The notes under the pieces were generated by a model. That model saw nothing but the letters and a program-made list of their open reading frames with translations. It made no database searches and was not told where the DNA came from. The position numbers and the translations under genes were made by a program. Below, piece by piece: positions 57,783-64,000 of a DNA stretch of 64,000 bases (the first letter of the stretch is position 1; each line of letters starts with the position of its first letter). The stretch spans positions 483,501 through 547,500 of the forward strand of contig NZ_JAIGNS010000002.1 in assembly GCF_019711615.1 (NCBI RefSeq), written 5' to 3'. The stretch is from Qipengyuania intermedia (lineage in GTDB: Bacteria; Pseudomonadota; Alphaproteobacteria; Sphingomonadales; Sphingomonadaceae).

Positions 57783-58744
57783 TGCAGCAGCCCGATGACG
57801 TACCCAACTGGGATAGCGGCATGGCTCCCGACTGCGAGGTCGAGGGCAGCGTAGCAGCGCCGGTTTTGACCCAAGGGCTGCGCGGCAAGCTGACGGCGCA
57901 GGCCCCGCTGGCGAAACTGGTCTGGTTCAAGACGGGCGGCTGCGCGGACTGGCTGTTCGAGCCGGAAGACCTCGAAGACCTGCGCCTGTTCCTCGAACGC
58001 CTGGACGGCGATCTGCCCGTCATGGCGCTGGGTCTCGGCTCCAACATGATCATCCGCGACGGCGGCGTACCGGGCGTGGTCATCAAGCTCGGCAAGCCCT
58101 TCGCAAATGTCTCGATCGACGGCGAGGTCGTCAGCTGCGGCGGCGGTGCGCATGGCATCCTCGTCGCCAGCGCGGCGCGCGATGCTGGCGTGGCCGGCCT
58201 CGAATTCATGCGCGGCATCCCCGGCACGGTCGGCGGGTTCGTGCGCATGAACGGCGGCGCTTACGGGCGCGAGGTGTCCGACGTGCTGATCGATTGCGAC
58301 GTCATCCTGCCGGGCGGCGAACTTGTCACGCTGCCCGCGACCGATCTCGAATATACCTATCGTCATTCCGTCCTGCCGGAAGGCGCGGTGGTCGTCTCCG
58401 CCCGCTTCCAGGGCCACCCGGGCGATCCCGAAGAAATCGGTGCGGAGATGGACCGGATCGCCGAAGCGCGCGAAAACTCGCAGCCGCTACGCACCAAGAC
58501 CGGCGGTTCGACCTTCAAGAACCCGCCGGGCAGGAAAGCGTGGGAACTGGTCGATGCCGCCGGGTGTCGCGGTCTCACCATGGGCGGCGCACAGGTGAGC
58601 GAGAAACACACCAATTTCCTGATCAACACCGGCGATGCCACCAGCGCCGATATCGAAGGGCTGGGCGAGGAAGTCCGGCGCCGGGTCTACGAGCATTCGG
58701 GCGTCGAACTCGAATGGGAAATCCAGCGGGTAGGAAGGCCCTGA
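57782..58744 (+). CDS. murB: UDP-N-acetylenolpyruvoylglucosamine reductase MurB
   Basis: FAD/NADPH enzyme that makes UDP-MurNAc. The 320-residue product has WFKTGGCADWLFEP near residue 46, the FAD-site LGLGSNMIIRDGG near residue 82 and GIPGTVGGFVRMNGGAYG near residue 145. Further on are RTKTGGSTFKNPPG near residue 240 and the C-terminal SEKHTNFLINTGDA. It starts at the TGATG junction with murC. An extra N-terminal segment of about 30 residues precedes the family core. Confidence 0.96.
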   Translation: MQQPDDVPNWDSGMAPDCEVEGSVAAPVLTQGLRGKLTAQAPLAKLVWFKTGGCADWLFEPEDLEDLRLFLERLDGDLPVMALGLGSNMIIRDGGVPGVVIKLGKPFANVSIDGEVVSCGGGAHGILVASAARDAGVAGLEFMRGIPGTVGGFVRMNGGAYGREVSDVLIDCDVILPGGELVTLPATDLEYTYRHSVLPEGAVVVSARFQGHPGDPEEIGAEMDRIAEARENSQPLRTKTGGSTFKNPPGRKAWELVDAAGCRGLTMGGAQVSEKHTNFLINTGDATSADIEGLGEEVRRRVYEHSGVELEWEIQRVGRP

Positions 58745-58748
58745 GGCA

Positions 58749-59726
58749 ATGAGCATTCTCGACCGCAAACTGCATGTCGCCGTCCTCATGGGCGGCTGGG
58801 CCAATGAACGCCCTGTCAGCCTGATGTCGGGCGAAGGCGTGGCCAAAGCGCTGGAAGAGCGCGGTCACAAAGTCACGCGCATCGATATGGACCGGCAGGT
58901 CGCCGCGCGGATCGCAGAAGCCGCGCCCGACGTGGTGTTCAATGCGCTCCACGGCGTGCCCGGCGAAGACGGCACGGTACAGGGCATGCTCGATCTGATG
59001 GGCGTGCCCTATACCCACTCGGGCCTCGCCACATCGGTCGTCGCCATCGACAAGCAGCTGACCAAGCAGGCGCTGGTCCCCTACGGTATTCCCATGCCCG
59101 GCGGGCGCATCGTCAAGAGCGCGGAGCTGTTCGAACGCGATCCCATGCCGCGCCCCTATGTGCTGAAACCCGTTAACGAAGGCAGCTCCGTGGGCGTCGC
59201 CATCGTCACGGACGACGGCAATTACGGTAATCCCATCGCCCGGGACGCGAAAGGCCCCTGGCAGGACTTTGGCGAATTGCTGGCAGAACCGTTCATTCGC
59301 GGGCTGGAGCTGACCTCCGCCGTGGTCGATTTCGAGGAAGGGCCGCGCGCATTGGCGGTTACCGAACTCAAACCCAAGAGCGGGTTCTACGATTTCGACG
59401 CGAAATATACCGATGGCATGACCGACCACATCTGTCCCGCCGAAATCCCCGAGCAGATCGAGAAGCTGTGCCTCGAGACAGCGCTGAAGGCGCACAGGCT
59501 GCTTGGATGCAAGGGCACCAGTCGCACCGACTTCCGCTGGGACGATACGCAGGGCGAAGACGGCCTGTTCGTGCTGGAAACCAACACGCAGCCCGGCATG
59601 ACCCCGCTCAGCCTCGTGCCCGAACAGGGCCGCTATGCCGGCCTGGATTATGGCGAACTGGTCGAGACGATCATTGCCGCCGCGTTGCGCGATTTCGCCG
59701 CGCGCACGGGGGGCGGCGATGGCTAA
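58749..59726 (+). CDS. ddl: D-alanine-D-alanine ligase
   Basis: ATP-grasp ligase making D-Ala-D-Ala for MurF. The 325-residue protein has VLMGGWANERPVSLMSGEG near residue 10, HGVPGEDGTVQGMLDLMG near residue 67, the ATP-site VLKPVNEGSSVGVAIV near residue 138 and ETNTQPGMTPLSLVPEQ near residue 278. It starts 4 bases after murB and overlaps ftsQ by 8 bases. Confidence 0.96.
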   Translation: MSILDRKLHVAVLMGGWANERPVSLMSGEGVAKALEERGHKVTRIDMDRQVAARIAEAAPDVVFNALHGVPGEDGTVQGMLDLMGVPYTHSGLATSVVAIDKQLTKQALVPYGIPMPGGRIVKSAELFERDPMPRPYVLKPVNEGSSVGVAIVTDDGNYGNPIARDAKGPWQDFGELLAEPFIRGLELTSAVVDFEEGPRALAVTELKPKSGFYDFDAKYTDGMTDHICPAEIPEQIEKLCLETALKAHRLLGCKGTSRTDFRWDDTQGEDGLFVLETNTQPGMTPLSLVPEQGRYAGLDYGELVETIIAAALRDFAARTGGGDG

Positions 59727-60615
59727 GGTCAAGCGCAAGCCGACGGGGGTGCGGCGCTCTGCCGCCGCCCGCAATCGCAGCCAGAAGGCACGCGCGGCGA
59801 AGCGGCATACGTCGGGTTTCCTCGACCGGGCGATGACAGCGCTGCCCTTCACCGAAGAGCAGTGGCACAAATTCTTCCTGTTCCTGATCGTGGCGGCCGG
59901 GCTGGGTATCGCCTGGACAGTCGCGAGCTATGCCGGCGTGCCCGAAATTGCGCGGACCGAGCTGGCGAAATCGGCCAGTCGCGCAGGCTACGAAGTGCGC
60001 ACGGTGCGCGTCACGGGCGTAGACCGGATGAGCGAGCAGCTGGTCTACCAGCGCGTACTGGGCGAGACCGATCTTCCGATGCCGCTCGTCGATGTGGAAG
60101 AGGTTCGCGACCGCCTGCTGGACCTCGCCTGGGTGAAGGATGCGCGCGTTTCCCGCCAGCTGCCCGATACCTTGCGGATCGACATCGTCGAACGCGCGCC
60201 GCACGCCGTGCTCGTGAAACCCGACCGGCTCGTCCTGGTCGATCCTGAAGGCCACGAGCTGGAGCCCGTCTCTTCCGAGGACGCCAAGGGCCAGCTCCTG
60301 ATCTCCGGTCCCGGCGCGCAGAAGCAGGTCGCCGAACTCGGCAAGCTGCTCGATGCAGCGCCGGCCCTGAAGCCGCAGATCGTGGCCGCCGAATGGGTCG
60401 GCAATCGCCGCTGGAACCTGACTTTCAAGACCGGCCAGCTGCTGGCCCTGCCGGAAGGCGACCAGGGCCCGGCCGCGCTGGTCAAATTCGCCGAAATGGA
60501 CGGGCGCAATCGCCTGATCGGGGGCAAGGCCGTGGCGATCGACATGCGGGTGCCCGACCGTGCCTATCTGCGCTGCCACGACGGTCCGTGTCCAAGGGGG
60601 ATGAACGCACAATAA
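59719..60615 (+). CDS. ftsQ: Cell division protein FtsQ
   Basis: Bitopic divisome protein linking early and late division proteins through its POTRA domain. The 298-residue product has a basic cytoplasmic head of about 50 residues and one membrane helix (FFLFLIVAAGLGIAWTVAS). A POTRA domain (about 85-160, VRTVRVTGVDRMSEQLV) precedes the FtsQ-type beta domain (WVKDARVSRQLPDTLRIDI). The ATG at 59719 lies inside ddl, and the stop overlaps the ftsA start by 1 base. Confidence 0.93.
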   Translation: MAKVKRKPTGVRRSAAARNRSQKARAAKRHTSGFLDRAMTALPFTEEQWHKFFLFLIVAAGLGIAWTVASYAGVPEIARTELAKSASRAGYEVRTVRVTGVDRMSEQLVYQRVLGETDLPMPLVDVEEVRDRLLDLAWVKDARVSRQLPDTLRIDIVERAPHAVLVKPDRLVLVDPEGHELEPVSSEDAKGQLLISGPGAQKQVAELGKLLDAAPALKPQIVAAEWVGNRRWNLTFKTGQLLALPEGDQGPAALVKFAEMDGRNRLIGGKAVAIDMRVPDRAYLRCHDGPCPRGMNAQ

Positions 60616-61907
60616 TGGCTTCCGCAGCTCCTCTCCCCCGCGTCAATCGCGTCTTTGGCGCCGTCAATATCGGCTCGTTCCGCGTCTCCGCGATGATCAT
60701 GGGCCAGGCCGAAGACGGCGAGATGGTCGTGCTCGGCTCCTCCCACCGGAAGAGCGAAGGCATCAAGCGCGGCTATGTCACCGATATGCGCGCTGCCACG
60801 CATGCGATCCGCAATGCGGTCGAGAAAGCGGAAGCGAACGCGAACACCTCCGTCTCCAGCGTGTGGATCGGCTGCGCGGGCGCAGGCCTGTCGAGCAAGG
60901 TCGCGAGCGTCGAAATCGCCATCGGCGGGCGCCGGATCGACGAAGACGATATCGAACACCTGCTGTTCGCCGCGCGCGACCATATTCAGCCCGACGGACG
61001 CATGGTCCTGCACGCCCAGCCGGCGCATTATTCGCTCGACGGGGCGCATGGCATAGCCAACCCATCGGGGCTGCACGCGGAATCGCTTGGCGTGGACGTT
61101 CACGTGACGCTGGCCGAAGGCGCGCCGGTACGGAACCTCATCGAAGCGGTGCAGAGTGCGCACCTGGACGTGGAAGGCGTGGTCGCCAGCCCGCTCGCCG
61201 CGGCCTATGCCTGCCTCAGCGCCGAAGAGCGCGACCTCGGCGTGGCTTTGGTCGAAATCGGCGCGCAGGTCACGAATGTCTCCGTTCATGCAGGCGGCAT
61301 GCTGCTTGGCCTGAGGTCCATTCCCGTCGGCTCCAACGACATTACAGATGCAATCGCCTCCTCGCTCGGCATCCGCCGCAGCCAGGCGGAGCGCCTGAAA
61401 TGCGTGTCGGGATCGGCCATCGCCACGCCCAGCGACCACCGCGAGATGATCCCTGTCAATTCGCCGGAGGAAGAGCCGAGCGGACAGCCTGCGCGCGGCG
61501 CGGACGAACACAACCGTATCCCGCGTGCAGAGCTTGTCTCCATCGTCACCGACCGCCTCGGCGCGCTGACAAGCGAAGTCGGCAAGAGCCTGAAGGGCAT
61601 GGGCTTTTCGGGCGCTAGCGGCGGACAGGTCGTGCTGAGCGGCGGCGGGGCGGAATTGCACGGGATCGCGGAATTCATGCAGGGCGCGCTTGGCATGCCC
61701 GTCCGGATCGGCAAGCCACCATCCCTTCGCGGCCTTCCCGAAGCGCATGCGACACCCGGCTTCGCGACACTTGCGGGCCTGTGCCTTTACGCGGCGGAAG
61801 ACCCCGTCGACATCCGTTCGATCGGTCCCGGCTACCAACCCACTCGCCGCTATTCGGGCCTGGGGCTGGTCAATCGCGTCATGCAGGCAGTCAGAGAGTA
61901 TTTTTAG
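60615..61907 (+). CDS. ftsA: Cell division protein FtsA
   Basis: Actin-like protein tethering FtsZ filaments to the membrane. The 430-residue protein has the phosphate-1 region GAVNIGSFRVSAMIM near residue 16, the SHS2/1C-type insertion in the middle and DLGVALVEIGAQVTNVSV near residue 210. VVLSGGGAELHGIAEFM lies near residue 338. The C-terminal amphipathic membrane helix is LVNRVMQAVREYF. ftsA is transcriptionally linked to ftsQ and separated from ftsZ by 133 bases. Confidence 0.96.
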   Translation: MASAAPLPRVNRVFGAVNIGSFRVSAMIMGQAEDGEMVVLGSSHRKSEGIKRGYVTDMRAATHAIRNAVEKAEANANTSVSSVWIGCAGAGLSSKVASVEIAIGGRRIDEDDIEHLLFAARDHIQPDGRMVLHAQPAHYSLDGAHGIANPSGLHAESLGVDVHVTLAEGAPVRNLIEAVQSAHLDVEGVVASPLAAAYACLSAEERDLGVALVEIGAQVTNVSVHAGGMLLGLRSIPVGSNDITDAIASSLGIRRSQAERLKCVSGSAIATPSDHREMIPVNSPEEEPSGQPARGADEHNRIPRAELVSIVTDRLGALTSEVGKSLKGMGFSGASGGQVVLSGGGAELHGIAEFMQGALGMPVRIGKPPSLRGLPEAHATPGFATLAGLCLYAAEDPVDIRSIGPGYQPTRRYSGLGLVNRVMQAVREYF

Positions 61908-61930
61908 GGGGTGATACGTAGCGTAACCCC
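61908..61930 (+). other. Stem-loop after ftsA
   Basis: GGGGT (61908-61912) pairs with ACCCC (61926-61930), and TACG (61915-61918) pairs with CGTA (61922-61925) around a three-base loop, leaving a two-base bulge. No T-run follows, so full termination is unlikely. It may set the mRNA end or reduce read-through into ftsZ. Confidence 0.55.
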
Positions 61931-61942
61931 TGCTTCAGCCCT

Positions 61943-61951
61943 TGTGGATAA
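61943..61951 (-). promoter_or_regulatory. DnaA box in the ftsZ promoter region
   Basis: The minus strand reads TTATCCACA, the full consensus DnaA box, 90-98 bases before the ftsZ ATG. DnaA activates ftsZ in Caulobacter, so a comparable link between replication initiation and division is likely. There is only one box, so this is not an origin. Confidence 0.65.
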
Positions 61952-61973
61952 GGCTATTTACCAAGGTCACAGC

Positions 61974-61978
61974 GATTC
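61974..61978. promoter_or_regulatory. GANTC (CcrM) methylation site in the ftsZ promoter region
   Basis: GATTC, a CcrM recognition sequence, lies 63-67 bases before the ftsZ ATG and 22 bases after the DnaA box. In Caulobacter the ftsZ promoter is activated by GANTC methylation. A five-base site is expected by chance, so position is the main support. Confidence 0.45.
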
Positions 61979-62040
61979 GCTTTTGCGCGTAGGTGTGACA
62001 TAACCGTTTTCAGGCGACTTTTTACTTCGAGGAAAGCTCA

Positions 62041-63708
62041 ATGAGCATCAATATCGGTCCAGCATCCAGCGACGATCTCCGCCCCAAGATCATGGTCATC
62101 GGCGTTGGCGGTGCAGGCGGAAACGCAATCGCGAACATGATCGAAGCCAAGATCGAGGGCGTCGATTTCCTCGTTGCGAACACCGATGCGCAGGCACTGT
62201 CTACTTCCGCTTCCGAAAAGCGCATCCAGCTCGGCCCCGATATCACCGGCGGCCTTGGCGCAGGTGCACGTCCCGAAGTCGGCAAGGCTGCAGCCGAAGA
62301 AACCGTCGAAGATCTCGAAGACGCGCTTGAAGGCTGCAACATGCTCTTCATCGCCGCCGGCATGGGCGGCGGCACCGGAACCGGTGCGGCGCCCGTCATC
62401 GCCGAGGCTGCGCGCCGCAAGGGCGTCCTCACCGTCGGTGTCGTGACCAAGCCGTTCCTGTTCGAAGGTTCGCGCCGCATGCGCGCCGCCGAAGCGGGTA
62501 TCGAAGAACTGCAGAAGCACGTCGACACGCTGATCGTCATCCCGAACCAGAACCTTTTCCTGGTCGCCAAGGCGGAAACCACCTTCAAGGAAGCCTTCAT
62601 GCTCGCCGACGAGGTGCTGCAGCAGGGCGTCCGCTCGATTACCGACCTCATGGTCATGCCCGGCCTCATCAATCTCGACTTCGCCGACGTGCGCTCCGTG
62701 ATGAGCGAAATGGGCAAGGCCATGATGGGCACCGGCGAAGGCGAAGGCGACAACCGCGCGCTCGAAGCTGCGGAACTGGCCATTGCGAACCCGCTGCTCG
62801 ACGGCGTCAGCATGACCGGCGCCAAGGGCGTCATCATCTCGATCATCGGCGGCGAAGACATGAAGCTGCTCGAAGTCGACGAAGCCGCCAACCACATCCG
62901 CGAACTGGTCGACGAAGACGCGAACATCATCTGGGGTAGCGCGTTCAACCCCGACCTCGAAGGCAAGATCCGCGTGTCGGTGGTCGCCACGGGTATCGAA
63001 CAGTCCGGCGTCGGTGTCGCTCCGCAGTCGCAGAGCTTCTCGATGTCCGACGCGCGTGCACCGCAGCGCCCGGTCCTCGACCTGCCGAGCGAAAGCGTCG
63101 AGGAAGACGACGAGCCGTTCGAATTGAGCGAAGGCCTCTCCGCCGGTCTCGACGACGATACCCACGACAATGAAGTGAGCTCGACCGGCCTGTCCGCTGC
63201 AAGCGCCGACGATTTCGGTGACGAGGACGAGGAAGAAGACGATGTCGACGGCATCGTCGATCCGCTCGCAGGCCTGCGCAACGAAGAGACCGAACGGTTC
63301 GATTCCTTCGGCAGCGAAGCGCCCGAACCGGCCGAAGACGGCTCGTTCGGCTCCGGCGACGGCTGGACCGACGAGGGCGAAGGCGCATCGGGCTCCCCGC
63401 TCGACCTGTCCGATCCTATCGACGATGGTGCCGGTCAGGACGAACTGCAGCTCGGCGCGGATCAGTTTGCGGATGGCGACAGCCCGCTGCAGAGCAAGCC
63501 CGCGAAGAAGCAGCCGGTCCTCGGCGGCGGCAATGCTGGTGGCGCATCGCAGGGCAGCACGCTGTTCGAGCGCATGGCCAATTTGTCGCGCGGTTCGGGT
63601 TCTTCCGAAAGCGACGTCGATAGCGACGACGAAGACGATGATGGCGACGACAGCAGCAGCGGTTCGCTCAACATCCCGCGTTTCCTCGGTCGCCAGAACA
63701 ACCAGTAA
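62041..63708 (+). CDS. ftsZ: Cell division protein FtsZ
   Basis: Tubulin-like GTPase forming the division ring. The 555-residue product has the N-terminal [16 protein letters not shown] near residue 22, the GTP signature [16 protein letters not shown] near residue 107 and the T7 loop [12 protein letters not shown] near residue 210. A strongly acidic linker (about 340-540) follows, with the conserved C-terminal peptide NIPRFLGRQ, which binds FtsA and ZipA-like partners. The 133-base gap before it contains the stem-loop, DnaA box and GANTC site, so ftsZ probably has its own promoter. GAGGAAAG precedes the ATG. Confidence 0.98.
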   Translation: MSINIGPASSDDLRPKIMVIGVGGAGGNAIANMIEAKIEGVDFLVANTDAQALSTSASEKRIQLGPDITGGLGAGARPEVGKAAAEETVEDLEDALEGCNMLFIAAGMGGGTGTGAAPVIAEAARRKGVLTVGVVTKPFLFEGSRRMRAAEAGIEELQKHVDTLIVIPNQNLFLVAKAETTFKEAFMLADEVLQQGVRSITDLMVMPGLINLDFADVRSVMSEMGKAMMGTGEGEGDNRALEAAELAIANPLLDGVSMTGAKGVIISIIGGEDMKLLEVDEAANHIRELVDEDANIIWGSAFNPDLEGKIRVSVVATGIEQSGVGVAPQSQSFSMSDARAPQRPVLDLPSESVEEDDEPFELSEGLSAGLDDDTHDNEVSSTGLSAASADDFGDEDEEEDDVDGIVDPLAGLRNEETERFDSFGSEAPEPAEDGSFGSGDGWTDEGEGASGSPLDLSDPIDDGAGQDELQLGADQFADGDSPLQSKPAKKQPVLGGGNAGGASQGSTLFERMANLSRGSGSSESDVDSDDEDDDGDDSSSGSLNIPRFLGRQNNQ

Positions 63709-63753
63709 AGTCCTGAAACTCTCGCGACCCGTCAGGCGTTGCAAGGGGAGATC

Positions 63754-64000
63754 ATGACCAGTTCCGTGAGACATAGCGCCCTGCGCCTGGCTGCCAGCGT
63801 CCTTGCGTTCGGCGTGCCGGGCCAGCTGGCTGCGCAGGAAATCGTCCAGCCGCTGCCGCCCGAAGGCACGAGCGAGCTCAATTCCGCCCTACAGCGGCTG
63901 GCCCGCGATTCCGGCGATGTCGGCGCCTTGCTCGATGCAGGCGAGGCGGCTCTCAAGCTGGGTGATATTCCCGCCGCAATCGGCTTTTTCGGCAGGGCGC
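63754..64000 (+). CDS. Exported TPR-type protein downstream of ftsZ (cut by window edge)
   Basis: 82 codons are visible before the window ends. The ATG at 63754 has AAGGGGAG upstream and opens a Sec signal peptide (LRLAASVLAFGVPGQLAAQ). A mature part follows with a helical repeat (GALLDAGEAALKLGDIPAAI, a TPR-like unit). I recall TPR/SPOR proteins next to ftsZ in other sphingomonads, which would suggest a cell-envelope or division role, but the C-terminus that would decide this is missing. Confidence 0.75.
   Translation, partial: MTSSVRHSALRLAASVLAFGVPGQLAAQEIVQPLPPEGTSELNSALQRLARDSGDVGALLDAGEAALKLGDIPAAIGFFGRA

Noticed and set aside
61908..62040. Possible replication origin near the DnaA box
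   Set aside because: Only one DnaA box and no AT-rich unwinding region or replication genes are present. A promoter role for ftsZ fits better.

Overview
The window looks like a chromosomal segment from a high-GC alphaproteobacterium. The closest match I can suggest is the Sphingomonadales, in the Erythrobacteraceae/Sphingomonadaceae range. This is an inference from protein character, from a CtrA-type promoter motif and a GANTC site, and from gene orders such as argS-SPOR-nagZ-scpA-scpB-tatABC and a complete mra/dcw cluster. No tRNA, rRNA, CRISPR array, insertion sequence or prophage block was seen. Coding density is very high, and only one stretch without a gene exceeds 300 bases (44532-44873).

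Layout. 1-7368 (minus): a Tad/Cpa type IVc pilus locus, cpaA-cpaB-cpaC-cpaD-cpaE-tadB-tadC. It has no cpaF/tadA motor ATPase at its usual place and no pilin gene beside it. 7432-9769 (plus): a serine hydrolase, an FAD amine/amino-acid oxidase and a YegP-like small protein. 9773-12194 (minus): ispH-thrB-rnhA. 12288-19541 (plus): a lipoprotein, then argS, a SPOR protein, nagZ, scpA, scpB and tatABC. This block links translation, cell-wall recycling, chromosome condensation and Tat export. 19526-21175 (minus): an exported amidohydrolase. 21286-29864 (plus): ilvA, then bpt-tamA-tamB (N-degron tagging and outer-membrane assembly).

29858-37120 (minus): a fasciclin lipoprotein, a Gly/Asn-repeat exported protein, a solitary GH24 lysozyme, glnB-glnA behind a near-consensus sigma-54 promoter, argC, an SH3-like protein and an M17 aminopeptidase. 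37165-44531 (mixed strands): an RsiV-like lipoprotein, methionine aminopeptidase, ccmA-ccmB, a pterin dehydratase, an SDR, an AlkA-like glycosylase, a ferredoxin, cysteine synthase, and a pair of genes of unknown role.

44874-63708 (plus): a complete division and cell-wall cluster, mraZ-rsmH-ftsL-ftsI-murE-murF-mraY-murD-ftsW-murG-murC-murB-ddl-ftsQ-ftsA-ftsZ. Most junctions overlap by 1-8 bases. The cluster takes UDP-MurNAc precursors to lipid II and supplies the divisome that uses them. It is preceded by phased GGG/CCC arrays (candidate MraZ operators). ftsZ is set apart by a 133-base gap with a consensus DnaA box and a GANTC site. The window ends in a small TPR-like exported protein.

The window is mostly well-understood housekeeping. 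I did not find a convincing undescribed multi-gene system. The points most worth following up are regulatory: the MraZ-like arrays, the ftsZ promoter, the sigma-54 glnBA promoter and the CtrA site before bpt. Structural oddities are the missing cpaF, an apparent CTG start, a codon-use patch in murD, and a 59-base bpt/tamA overlap.
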